In this document: positions 56,476 through 64,000 of the stretch, one piece after another
How the letters are laid out: each line of letters opens with the position of its first letter
Numbering within the stretch: position 1 is the first letter of the stretch
NCBI GenBank assembly: GCA_003569205.1
Contig: BGOK01000014.1
Coordinates: 1-64,000, forward strand
Length of the DNA: 64,000 nucleotides
Origin: Verrucomicrobiota bacterium
Lineage (GTDB): Bacteria; Verrucomicrobiota; Verrucomicrobiia; Opitutales; UBA953
Direction of reading: 5' to 3'
Position numbers and translations under genes: made by a program
The notes under the pieces: model-generated
What the model was told of the DNA's origin: nothing
The model's input: the letters and a program-made list of their open reading frames with translations, nothing else
Database searches by the model: none

Positions 56476-57969
56476 CTACTCCCGCGCGATGACGGTGCGG
56501 ACTTTGGTTTGGCGTTCGAGGGCGCGGAATTCGGAGAGGCGGATGGCGTCCGTGCGGTCGATGAGGACGAAGACTTCCTTGCCCCGGAGGAAACGGCGCG
56601 GGCTGTAGGGAGTCTTGGTGCGTTCGGCTCCCTTGGTCGTTGGTTCCGGCCCGAGCTTAAAGTCTTCCTTGGCGTCGGCGGGGAGTTTGGGCGGGATGAC
56701 CTGCCACTCGTAGATTAACTCGAGCGCATTGTAGCTGGGGTCGTCCTTCGCTTCGCGGTGCGGCGCACTGTCCGTCAGGTCGGCCGCGGAGTTAGCAATC
56801 CACGGGGTGCCGAGGATGATGAACTTCTTCGGCGTCGGTGCCGGGAGCCATGGGGCGGTCTCGGGGGCGGTGATCGGCAAGTAGGCCGTGCGGATTTCGC
56901 CGAGCTTAGCTTGAGCGCTCAGCGTGAGGTCAGCGTTTTCCCAGCGTTGGGTAAAGCGGGCGATAAGTTCCGCGCCAGCCGGTCCCGTCAGCACTGCCGC
57001 ACAGGCAAGTCCGTTCACGGGCTCACGTCCATACTTACGCCCCCCGACGATCCACGCACGGTCATCGGCGAGGAGGTACGCCGCCCCGGGCGAGACGCGA
57101 ACTTTCACGCCCGCGGTGAGGAGCTTGCGCAAGGTGTCCACTTGCGGGGAGCGGGCAGGGAGGAGCACACGGACATCACACGCGGGGTCCTTCGCTTTGT
57201 CGGTGAGTTGGGTGAGGAGCGCCGCGTCGGCGTCCAGCGATTCCAGGGCGACCCAAAGTTTTTCCTGCGCACCGGTTACGAACGCGGTGCGAGCATCGGC
57301 CACTTCCAGTCGAGCCACCGGCTTAGCGGGTGGCTTCACGATGGGGCGGACGTCGATGGGGACACCGGCAATCACGCGCTGCGCGGGGAAGGCGACCGGC
57401 TGCTCGGCTTTACCGGCCCCTGCGCGCGAGAGTCGGTTGAGCCCATGTCGCCACCAGCCTAGTGCAAAGAGCCGTTGGAGGTTCGGAGCCAGCATGGGTT
57501 CATCCACGCAGAGGCCCTCGCCCGATTCCAAGAACGCCCGCGGCTGCGCCGAGGCGGCATCGATGAGTAGGAGCGCGGGATGGAAAGTCGTTGTGCTTTG
57601 CAACGTTGCGCCGGAGGTCGCCAGGAAATCGAGCGCCGCCAAGTGGACCTTCTTTTCATCGGGCTTCAGTTCGGGCCCTTGGCCTTCGGTCGTAATAATA
57701 TAAACGCGGACCTGACGTTGCTTGGCCGCTTGCGCGAGGGCGGCGACGAGCGCGGCATGCGTCAGGGTTGGCAGCGACAGGTGCACCGTGGTCTGGGCGC
57801 TACCGATGGCCGTGATCCACGCATTCAGCCAAGCCGCGCGTTGCGTGTAGACGTGCGGACCTTCTGGCGTGGCCGTCGGCTCGCCGGCGCGCTTTAGCCA
57901 GATATCTCCGACCACGCGTTCGTGGTAGCGGAAGGGCTCCGAAGTGCGAGTGAGCGGAGGAATGCTCAT
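56476..57969 (-). CDS. Phospholipase-D-like protein lacking catalytic HxK motifs
   Basis: 497 residues of no firmly known family. Two stretches resemble the PLD strand-helix units: ITAIGSAQTTVHLSLPTLTH, where an HxK should follow but HPALLLID (FHPALLLID) is found, and a second unit with DTLRKLLTAGVKVRVSPGAAYLLADDRAWIVGG, where the expected histidine is also gone. Between them lies VRVYIITTEGQGPEL, typical of the PLD core. The C-terminus (ALERQTKVRTVIARE) is plain. It probably has no nuclease activity by this route. Its start overlaps the upstream gene by four bases, so it is the third gene of a coupled set. Confidence 0.6.
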   Translation of the reverse strand: MSIPPLTRTSEPFRYHERVVGDIWLKRAGEPTATPEGPHVYTQRAAWLNAWITAIGSAQTTVHLSLPTLTHAALVAALAQAAKQRQVRVYIITTEGQGPELKPDEKKVHLAALDFLATSGATLQSTTTFHPALLLIDAASAQPRAFLESGEGLCVDEPMLAPNLQRLFALGWWRHGLNRLSRAGAGKAEQPVAFPAQRVIAGVPIDVRPIVKPPAKPVARLEVADARTAFVTGAQEKLWVALESLDADAALLTQLTDKAKDPACDVRVLLPARSPQVDTLRKLLTAGVKVRVSPGAAYLLADDRAWIVGGRKYGREPVNGLACAAVLTGPAGAELIARFTQRWENADLTLSAQAKLGEIRTAYLPITAPETAPWLPAPTPKKFIILGTPWIANSAADLTDSAPHREAKDDPSYNALELIYEWQVIPPKLPADAKEDFKLGPEPTTKGAERTKTPYSPRRFLRGKEVFVLIDRTDAIRLSEFRALERQTKVRTVIARE

Positions 57970-59132
57970 GGCGCATCCTCCCAGAGGAGGAGGTCGTAGG
58001 CTTCGAGCAGCGCCGCGCGGCTGCCGTCAGTCGGCCCAGTAGACGGTTGTTGGGCGAGGGCGGCCGCGAGTTCGTGTAAGGACCGGGGACGATAGGCGGG
58101 AATTTTCTGTCGCGCCGCTTCGCCGGCTTTGGCCGCCGCGGCGGGCGTGCGTTCGCTCCCGAGGGCGCGGACCTGAAGCCATAAGCCCCAGGCGTCGACA
58201 TCTTCCGCGCGCGGGACGAGGGCGACTTCAATCGGTTCCACTTCGAAGACCCCGAGGTCAAATTGGCCGGGCACGCGGAGGAGCGCGGTGAAACTTTGCT
58301 GGTGGCGAAGTCGGAAACTCAGGCGGGCCTCGGTCGACAGCGCCGCAAAGGGCACGGAGAGACCCGCCGATAATTCGCGCGGGGCCGCGCCCGCCGAGAG
58401 CACGAGGGCTAGCAAATCGCCGTAGGTTTGGTCCGCGCGGCGTTGCAGCGAGGAAACGAGGCGCACGTCCACCGCGGTCGCCGCCTTCTCGCCCTTGCCT
58501 TCCTTGCGTTCGGAAAACACCCGGAGACGGAAAGGCCCCGTGTGGTCTGGGGCCAGTTCGAGTTCGATGATCAACTCTTGTGGCGTCGGGAGCACGCGCA
58601 CGACATCGGCGGTGCGGACCACCACGAAAGGCGTGTTGGGTTGCAGTAAGGAACGGCCGCAGGCGCCGGGCTCCGTGGCGAGCAGTTCCTCCAGCGGAAT
58701 CGTTTCGCCGGCGCTGGCCTCCCGGCGTTCTTCGAGGTGCAGCACGTGGTGGCCAGCGAGGAGCGGTTCGTCGGCGACGGCGAAGCGGAATAACCCTTGC
58801 TGGGCTTCAGTGGATACCCCGAGTTGGGCCGCGGCCGCGCCCAAGGTACTGAGCGCATAAGTCGGGAGCTCCGGTGAGCCGGTTGCGGTCAGCATCCCGC
58901 AGTGCACCGCCTGCTCGAGCCACGTCCGCGCGGCGGCGACCGAGAGCGGGAGCAGGTGCTGTGAAATATCTTCGGGCGTCAGGGGGCGGGACTGCTGTGC
59001 GCGTTCGCTTGCGAGCCGCAGCATCGGCAACCACTCGGTTTGCGCCGATGGCACCTGGACGGCGGCCATCGTCTCCAGCCACCGGACGGTGAACGCTCGG
59101 CGGAGGCGTAAGGTCGGCAGGCGGGCACTCAT
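57966..59132 (-). CDS. Protein of unknown function with possible winged-helix region
   Basis: 388 residues without a recognised family. The N-terminal part has a helical region, LTPEDISQHLLPLSVAAARTWLEQAVHCGMLTATGSPELPTYALSTLGA, which looks like a winged-helix unit (three helices then a wing). The middle and C-terminal parts are beta-rich (PFRLRVFSERKEGKG, VRLVSSLQRRADQTYGDLLALV) and then Ala/Pro-rich. No catalytic motif is seen. Both ends overlap their neighbours by four bases, so it is the middle member of the three-gene set. Confidence 0.6.
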   Translation of the reverse strand: MSARLPTLRLRRAFTVRWLETMAAVQVPSAQTEWLPMLRLASERAQQSRPLTPEDISQHLLPLSVAAARTWLEQAVHCGMLTATGSPELPTYALSTLGAAAAQLGVSTEAQQGLFRFAVADEPLLAGHHVLHLEERREASAGETIPLEELLATEPGACGRSLLQPNTPFVVVRTADVVRVLPTPQELIIELELAPDHTGPFRLRVFSERKEGKGEKAATAVDVRLVSSLQRRADQTYGDLLALVLSAGAAPRELSAGLSVPFAALSTEARLSFRLRHQQSFTALLRVPGQFDLGVFEVEPIEVALVPRAEDVDAWGLWLQVRALGSERTPAAAAKAGEAARQKIPAYRPRSLHELAAALAQQPSTGPTDGSRAALLEAYDLLLWEDAP

Positions 59133-60784
59133 CGCAGTACCTCCAGCCGGGAGTTGAGGCTACTGCCCCGTGGCAGGCCGGAATGGTAGACGAGTTCGGA
59201 GCGACCAGTGCCCGTATCAGCGCGCACGCCGTGGTGCAGCACTTCGGTGACGGAGGGTAACGTCCGCTCGAGGAGCGTGAGCAGTGCGCGCGGTTCCCAG
59301 AGCGGTTTCTCGAAGGGAAAGATACAGCGGAGGTCTAACAGTAAAGCGCGGGCATACTCGCCGCGGGCGGCGTCCGCGTGGCGTTGGGCGTGCAGGCCGC
59401 GGAGGTTATCGGCCGTGCGGAGGGACCAGCTGAGTAGGATGACCGGACGAGGCTTCGCGACGCGGCCGCGCGTCTTGGGAGCCTTCATGCGCACCGCCAG
59501 CGCGGTGAAGACGGCGCTGGGTGCATCGGTCACGACGAGGCGGAAGTCGGTCGACAGGCGGGCGAGGAGATCTGTCTGTTCCACGCAAGCGCGCGTAGTC
59601 ACGATGACGTTGATCTCCGTTGCGGGCGCGCTCCAGCTTTCCGCCGCCGCTTCAGTGAGTGGGCAGACCGCGACGGTGAGTTGGCGGGAACGCAGGTATT
59701 GCACCGCACGCGTGAGTGCGGGAGCGTCTTCACCAGAAGTCTCGAGGACGAGCAGTACCTTGCGTCGCCCATAGGCGTCGGCGAGTTCGGCGTCTTCATC
59801 TTCCGCGGAACCGTCTTTGCCCACGCAAGCTTTGTAGGCCAGTTCGGCTTGGAGTTCAGTGAAGTGTCCCGCCCGCTCCGCTTCGGCGGCGGCGAGGGTG
59901 GCTAGTTCGGTGCGGCCTGGAGTGGTCGGTTGTTCGGCGTTATTTCCGATCAACGTCCATTTCGTGGCGTGGACGGCGAGCGGTAGGAAGTCGGCGAACG
60001 TCAGCTGGGCGGCGTCGACCACGACGAGTTGATCGAAACCCTCGGCCTCGCGGGCGAGCAGGGCGGGCCGCAGTGCGGGGAGGCGGGTGAGTCCGTCGAA
60101 CGTCCCGAACGTCAGGTTCGCTGAAGTGAACGCCACGCGCTCGGCCTCATCGCGTTTGAGCAGCACGGGGCCGACCCTCAGTAAAGTTGCGATGCGTGCT
60201 TCGAGGGTGAACGTGCGGAATTTCTCACTACCGACTTCGCCGAGCGCGAGCAGGCGCAGTGGTGCGACGAGGCGGGCCCCCTCTGGATGGGCGAGTACTG
60301 TGTTCAGCACGGCTTCCAGTTCGTGGCCAGTCGCGGCCGTCAACAGAACGCGTTGCCCCCGGCGGAGCCCTTGGAGAATTAATTCAGCCGTCGCGCGGGT
60401 GCGGGCGGGGCCGGCGGCAGCGTCGAGGAGAGCGAAGTCAGGCGAGCCGATCGCCTTACGGACGAATTCACGGGCGGCGGTTTCGGTCGGTGCGAGGACC
60501 TGCCAGGCCTCGGCCTCATGGCCGACTTGGAGGGCTTGGGCGTCGCCCCAGCTCTTGGGTTCGGGGTTAAACAGGTTAAGCAGGGGCAGGTGACCGGATT
60601 CCCACCGCTGCAGCAGTCGGCGGAGGGCGGTGGCTCGCCGGAGGGCTGGCTGACGGGCGGGCCGGGCCGCGAGGAAGACCGTATCGCCATTGGCTATCTT
60701 CGTGAGCAGGGTGGCACCGTCGGGCCCCGGGGTGGGGCGAATTACCAATATTAACGGGTCACGGAGGCCTTCGATCCGTTCCAC
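59129..60784 (-). CDS. Degenerate UPF1-like superfamily-1 helicase relative
   Basis: 551 residues from a GTG at 60782-60784, but the same frame continues upstream through PEVIVLRFEAAEEAEEARRH without a stop, so the gene is longer. The match to AAA_11/AAA_12-type helicases is visible in order: a P-loop position with AAAGPARTRATAEL (about 122-134) in place of GPPGTGKT, followed by LRRGQRVLLTAATGHELEAVL, like the usual ...RVLVTAPSNAAVDNVL; a Walker-B-like DQLVVVDAAQ (251-260) in place of DEAxQ; and TLIGNNAEQ in place of GDxxQLPP. The P-loop lysine and the Walker-B Glu are missing, so ATPase activity is unlikely. It opens a coupled three-gene set. Confidence 0.62.
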   Translation of the reverse strand: MERIEGLRDPLILVIRPTPGPDGATLLTKIANGDTVFLAARPARQPALRRATALRRLLQRWESGHLPLLNLFNPEPKSWGDAQALQVGHEAEAWQVLAPTETAAREFVRKAIGSPDFALLDAAAGPARTRATAELILQGLRRGQRVLLTAATGHELEAVLNTVLAHPEGARLVAPLRLLALGEVGSEKFRTFTLEARIATLLRVGPVLLKRDEAERVAFTSANLTFGTFDGLTRLPALRPALLAREAEGFDQLVVVDAAQLTFADFLPLAVHATKWTLIGNNAEQPTTPGRTELATLAAAEAERAGHFTELQAELAYKACVGKDGSAEDEDAELADAYGRRKVLLVLETSGEDAPALTRAVQYLRSRQLTVAVCPLTEAAAESWSAPATEINVIVTTRACVEQTDLLARLSTDFRLVVTDAPSAVFTALAVRMKAPKTRGRVAKPRPVILLSWSLRTADNLRGLHAQRHADAARGEYARALLLDLRCIFPFEKPLWEPRALLTLLERTLPSVTEVLHHGVRADTGTGRSELVYHSGLPRGSSLNSRLEVLR

Positions 60785-60912
60785 CCGCAGGCCGGGGGCC
60801 GCTTGGAAGCCTTCGGCGGCGGTGGCATGGAGCGTAAAAGTGTTGGTTTCGCCCCAAGCCAGCCGCAGGGCATGGCGGCGGGCCTCCTCGGCCTCCTCGG
60901 CGGCCTCGAACC

Positions 60913-61347
60913 TTAAAACGATGACCTCAGGGTGTTCGCCCTGGGGGAGGGGGGGAGGGCTCCCGTGGCTTCGGCGTGGGCCCAGGCCGCTTCGGTCTGC
61001 CTAATGGTCGCCGCCGAGCAGGGGGTGACGAGCCAGGCCCGGGTCAGCCGCTCCGCCTCGCCCTCCGCTGCTTGGAGGAGGCTAGCCAACTCTACCCCCG
61101 CACTCTCGGTATAGACGGGGGCGGTCCGCCGGCGCGGGTCATCCAGCTTCCTTAAATCCAGCCCGGCATGCTTTAAACGGGCCGTTTCGGCCAATTGGGC
61201 GGCTAAACGGACCCGGCAGGGGTCCAAAGGGGCTGGGGTTGGACTGGGGGTGGGGGAGGCCAAGGCGGGGGGCGGAAAACCGGAGGGGAAGGGCGAGCAA
61301 AGCGATAACCCTAGCCGGAGGGAAGCGGGAAAGCGCCCAGATGGCAC
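60913..61347 (-). CDS. Likely N-terminal part of the degenerate helicase, out of frame
   Basis: 144 residues from a GTG at 61345-61347; a later start is also possible. The Ala/Glu/Arg-rich helical sequence (RVRLAAQLAETARLKHAGLDL, ELASLLQAAEGEAERLTRAW) looks coding. It ends in GALPPSPRANTLRSSF, just where the helicase frame reads PQGEHPEVIVLRF. One more C in the minus-strand C7 run (60949-60955) would join them. Together they would form a protein of about 740 residues. Confidence 0.5.
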   Translation of the reverse strand: MPSGRFPASLRLGLSLCSPFPSGFPPPALASPTPSPTPAPLDPCRVRLAAQLAETARLKHAGLDLRKLDDPRRRTAPVYTESAGVELASLLQAAEGEAERLTRAWLVTPCSAATIRQTEAAWAHAEATGALPPSPRANTLRSSF

Positions 61348-61778
61348 CGCCCCCTCGGACCGACTCGTGCGGACCCCACGGCGCCATCGACCGAAATATT
61401 AACGATTAAACAATCATATAAACATACTATTACGTAAAAATAATCATTTACGGGCGCGCGAGGGAAGTTGATCCCAGGGTAACAGGCCGGGGGCTTGATC
61501 TACCAATCATGGGTATGAAACCTCATATAACTGCCATAAACCCCCCTAATTCGGGTTGAAGTATTCTCCTTAATACTTAATCATCAACCTACCCAAAATT
61601 GATTTCTCTCCGTATACCCCGGCCGGCTCCTTTCTGCTATATTCTACAACGAATATACCTCCGACCATCTTTGCCTCTTAGCCGACCCCCTTTCGTCACC
61701 AATTTCTAAATACACCCCCGGCGTCCGACCATTCGCGACGACGCCACCCCCACCTTCCCTCCCCCAATCTTTACTCAA
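61348..61778. other. 431-base gap without recognised gene, AT-rich
   Basis: This AT-rich stretch separates the helicase set (minus) from the beta-repeat protein (plus), so it should hold divergent promoters. A seven-pair hairpin AAGTATT / AATACTT lies at 61559-61578. TATATT near 61640 could be a -10 box, but no matching -35 was found. No tRNA or riboswitch consensus was recognised. Confidence 0.5.
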
Positions 61779-64000
61779 ATGAAACGCAGTCGTTCCCCGA
61801 AGTTAATTTCCCGCGCGTGCCTCTTCGCCGCCGCCGCCCTCCTCACCGTCGGTGCGCCGCCGAGTGCGCGCGCCGCCAACATCTTCTTCGACCAGAACGG
61901 CACGGCCGCCGGCACCGGCGCGACAGGGGCGGCCTCGTTCAACGGCGCCTTCTGGGTCAACGCCGTCGCGGCCACGACGATCCCTGGCACCGCGGCCGCC
62001 GCGGCTTACACTTTCACCAGTGCTGACGTCGCTTACTTCATCGGCGGAACGGTGCAGACGATCACGTTAGCTTCGGCTACGACGCTCAACGGCATCAACG
62101 ATCAGACGGGGATGACCTTTACGGGCAGTACCTTCACGCTCGCGGGCACGGCGCCGTCGATCAACGTCTTGACGGCCAAGACCACCACCATCAGCTCCAT
62201 CCTTGCAGGCACAGCTGGTCTGACGAAAGCGGGTGCAGGCACGTTGGTGCTCTCTGGCACGAACACCTATACGGGCGGCACGTTCCTGACCGCAGGCAAG
62301 TTGTCTGCCGGCGTGGATGCTAACCTTGGTGCGACCGCTGGTGGCCTGACCTTTAACACCGGCACTTTGCTTTCCTCTGGCACCTTCTCCACTGCGCGCG
62401 CCGTCACCATGACGGGCGCAGGCACGATCGAAGTCGCCGCTTCGCAGAACCTCACGATGACGGGCGTTATCGCGGGTGCGGGTGCGCTCACGAAGACGGG
62501 CGCAGGCATCTTAACGCTTAATGGTGCCAACACCTATACGGGTGCTACGGCCGTCAGTGCTGGCACGCTCGTCCGTGCGAATACCTACGCTGCAGCTGCT
62601 CAATCCGTAGCTTCAGGCGCGGTCCTCGAATTCGCGGTCGCCACTGGAAACCGCGATTCCGCGGCGACCACTTTCACTGGTGCGGGCACTCTGCGCAAGA
62701 CGGGCGCCGGCGGCCTCCTCTGGGGTACAGGTGCCGCGACTTTCTCGCTCGGGTCAGGCGCGCTCATCGACGTTCAGGCCGGCACTTTCACTGGCGGTTC
62801 CAACGCCAACGAGGTCTGGACCGCTAACCTCTCCGACCTGAATGTCGCGACGGGCGCGATCTTCACCACGGTCGAAGCGAACGCTCGCGTGAATAAGATT
62901 ACCGGCGCCGGAACTATCAAGACCGGCTACACTGGGTCCGGCTACCTAAACCTAACCATCGGCGTCGATAACGGCAGCAGCACCTTTGCCGGTGTCATCG
63001 CCAACGATGTAGCCGCGGGCAATCTCGTGAAGATTGGCACTGGCACGATCACCCTAACCGGCACGAACACCTACACCGGCAGCACCACCATCAACGCTGG
63101 TAAACTGTCGATCGGCGCGGATCTTAACCTCGGTGCGGCCCCGACGGCGGCCACGGCTGGTAAGCTCACTTTCGATACTGGAGGCTTGTTGAACACGACG
63201 GCCACGATGACGCTTAACACCTTCCGTGGCACCGCTCTGACGGGTAACGGCGGCTTCGACGTCAACTCCGGCACGACCCTCAGCTACGCCGGCATCATCG
63301 CGGGTGCGGGCGTCTTGCAGAAGACCGGTGCGGGTGCCCTCATTATCACGGGCACCAACACCTTCACGGGTGGCGTCAACCTGATTGGCGGTTCGCTCCA
63401 GATCGATAACGCGAACCGTTTCGGCACGAACGGCGCGATGAATTTCAATAACGGCGCGAAGCTCATCACCACCGCCAACATCACCTTAGCGGGTGCCAAT
63501 ACCTTTACCGGTAACGGCGAAATTTCGCCGAACTCGGGCACGATTTTGATTGTTAGTGGTGCCTATTCTGGCGTCGGTTCTCTCACGATGAGCGGTGCCG
63601 GCACGCTCGTGCTTTCCGGTACCAGCTCCTACACGGGCGGCACCAACATCACCGCGGGCGCCATCCAAGTCGCCGCCGATGCCAACCTGGGCGGCGCCGC
63701 GGGCACACTCTCATTCAATAATGATGGCCGGCTCCGTTCGACGGGCACGTTCACCACCGCTCGCGCCGTCACGATGACCGGTGCTGGCACTTTCAACATC
63801 GATGCCGACCAAACCGTCACCATCTCGGGTGTCGTCAGCGGCGCTGGCCTAATCACCAAGATGGGCTCGGGCACGCTCCTGCTCACCGGCACCAATACTT
63901 TCACCAGCAAGTTGAACGTGACGGGTGGGACCCTCGGTGCGAGCTCGTCCGCTGCTTTGGGCGCTGTTCCGGCAGCCTTCACCGCCGATTGGGCGACCTT
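61779..64000 (+). CDS. Autotransporter-associated beta-strand repeat protein, 5' part
   Basis: The reading frame begins at ATG 61779 and continues without a stop to the window edge (over 740 residues), so the gene is incomplete. It starts with a long basic signal peptide (MKRSRSPKLISRACLFAAAALLTVGAP, then ARAAN). The rest is Gly/Thr/Ala-rich with repeated units of the beta-strand-repeat type: GAGTLVLSGTNTYTGG, TKTGAGILTLNGANTYTG, GTGTITLTGTNTYTGS, GAGALIITGTNTFTGG and GAGTLVLSGTSSYTGG. Proteins of this type form a parallel beta-helix and may be surface-exposed or released; a C-terminal anchoring domain would lie beyond the window. Confidence 0.87.
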   Translation, partial: MKRSRSPKLISRACLFAAAALLTVGAPPSARAANIFFDQNGTAAGTGATGAASFNGAFWVNAVAATTIPGTAAAAAYTFTSADVAYFIGGTVQTITLASATTLNGINDQTGMTFTGSTFTLAGTAPSINVLTAKTTTISSILAGTAGLTKAGAGTLVLSGTNTYTGGTFLTAGKLSAGVDANLGATAGGLTFNTGTLLSSGTFSTARAVTMTGAGTIEVAASQNLTMTGVIAGAGALTKTGAGILTLNGANTYTGATAVSAGTLVRANTYAAAAQSVASGAVLEFAVATGNRDSAATTFTGAGTLRKTGAGGLLWGTGAATFSLGSGALIDVQAGTFTGGSNANEVWTANLSDLNVATGAIFTTVEANARVNKITGAGTIKTGYTGSGYLNLTIGVDNGSSTFAGVIANDVAAGNLVKIGTGTITLTGTNTYTGSTTINAGKLSIGADLNLGAAPTAATAGKLTFDTGGLLNTTATMTLNTFRGTALTGNGGFDVNSGTTLSYAGIIAGAGVLQKTGAGALIITGTNTFTGGVNLIGGSLQIDNANRFGTNGAMNFNNGAKLITTANITLAGANTFTGNGEISPNSGTILIVSGAYSGVGSLTMSGAGTLVLSGTSSYTGGTNITAGAIQVAADANLGGAAGTLSFNNDGRLRSTGTFTTARAVTMTGAGTFNIDADQTVTISGVVSGAGLITKMGSGTLLLTGTNTFTSKLNVTGGTLGASSSAALGAVPAAFTADWAT

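Noticed and set aside
56476-61347. Classical DISARM or restriction system
   Set aside because: No methyltransferase, DUF1998 or intact helicase/nuclease motifs are present; only a loose resemblance of helicase plus PLD-like proteins.

Overview
The window is a continuous stretch of chromosome from a GC-rich Verrucomicrobiota bacterium, most likely of the Opitutales/Opitutaceae type (an inference from gene content; there is no rRNA here to confirm it). The pointers are the paired DUF1592-type cytochrome c and DUF1552 secreted proteins, a 1016-residue propeller/HEAT protein with the C-terminal haem domain typical of the Planctomycetes-Verrucomicrobia group, a Bacteroidetes/Chlamydiae-like three-subunit succinate dehydrogenase, a complete MoxR-Bat operon, secreted ThuA-like and Gfo/Idh/MocA proteins, and a large protein with autotransporter-associated beta-strand repeats. 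Most starts lack a Shine-Dalgarno sequence and follow pyrimidine-rich leaders.

Layout. 1-6.1 kb: Lys/Ala/Pro-rich secreted protein, a possible 50-residue membrane peptide, a frameshifted beta-carbonic anhydrase, radC, and the DUF1592/DUF1552 pair. 6.1-12.8 kb, mostly minus strand: a candidate 6S-like RNA with its own promoter, the gcvT-gcvH-thiH-rsmE operon, a PEGA-domain coiled-coil lipoprotein, tRNA-Thr (plus strand) and folP. 13-18.5 kb: a caa3-type cytochrome c oxidase operon (subunit II with fused cytochrome c, I, III, IV, a small protein, CtaG). 18.5-27.6 kb, minus: moxR, DUF58, DUF4381, two VWA proteins (BatA, BatB), TPR (BatC), BatD, BatE and an LptF/LptG permease, tightly packed. 27.7-33 kb: pyrG with a terminator-like hairpin in its leader, then sdhCAB, in which sdhC and sdhA carry three single-base frameshifts. 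33-38.1 kb: a DUF4956 membrane protein, a VTC polyphosphate-polymerase-like protein and two CotH-kinase-like proteins. 38.2-47 kb: a FecR-like lipoprotein, a GH20 hexosaminidase, the 1016-residue haem protein, and metK-ahcY of the methyl cycle. 47-53.5 kb: an atypical tRNA-Trp, a membrane-anchored protein, a Gfo/Idh/MocA oxidoreductase, a ThuA-like protein, an acyltransferase-3 protein with an ankyrin-like insertion, and a HEAT protein; the gaps hold palindromic and low-complexity repeats. 53.6-56.5 kb: a YhaM-like OB/HD protein, queA and a voltage-gated-type potassium channel. 56.5-61.3 kb, minus: a coupled gene set encoding a UPF1-like helicase relative that has lost its catalytic motifs, a possible winged-helix protein and a phospholipase-D-like protein lacking its HxK motifs. 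61.8 kb to the edge: the 5' part of a large beta-strand-repeat surface protein.

The best candidate for an undescribed system is the degenerate helicase / winged-helix / PLD-like cassette at 56.5-61.3 kb. Next are the family of intergenic palindromes with a conserved flank and an associated GTGCAAA-rich repeat at 49.7-51.1 kb, and the acyltransferase with an ankyrin insertion. The five apparent single-base frameshifts all lie in short homopolymer runs in otherwise well-formed genes, so sequencing or assembly error must be ruled out before any is read as gene loss.
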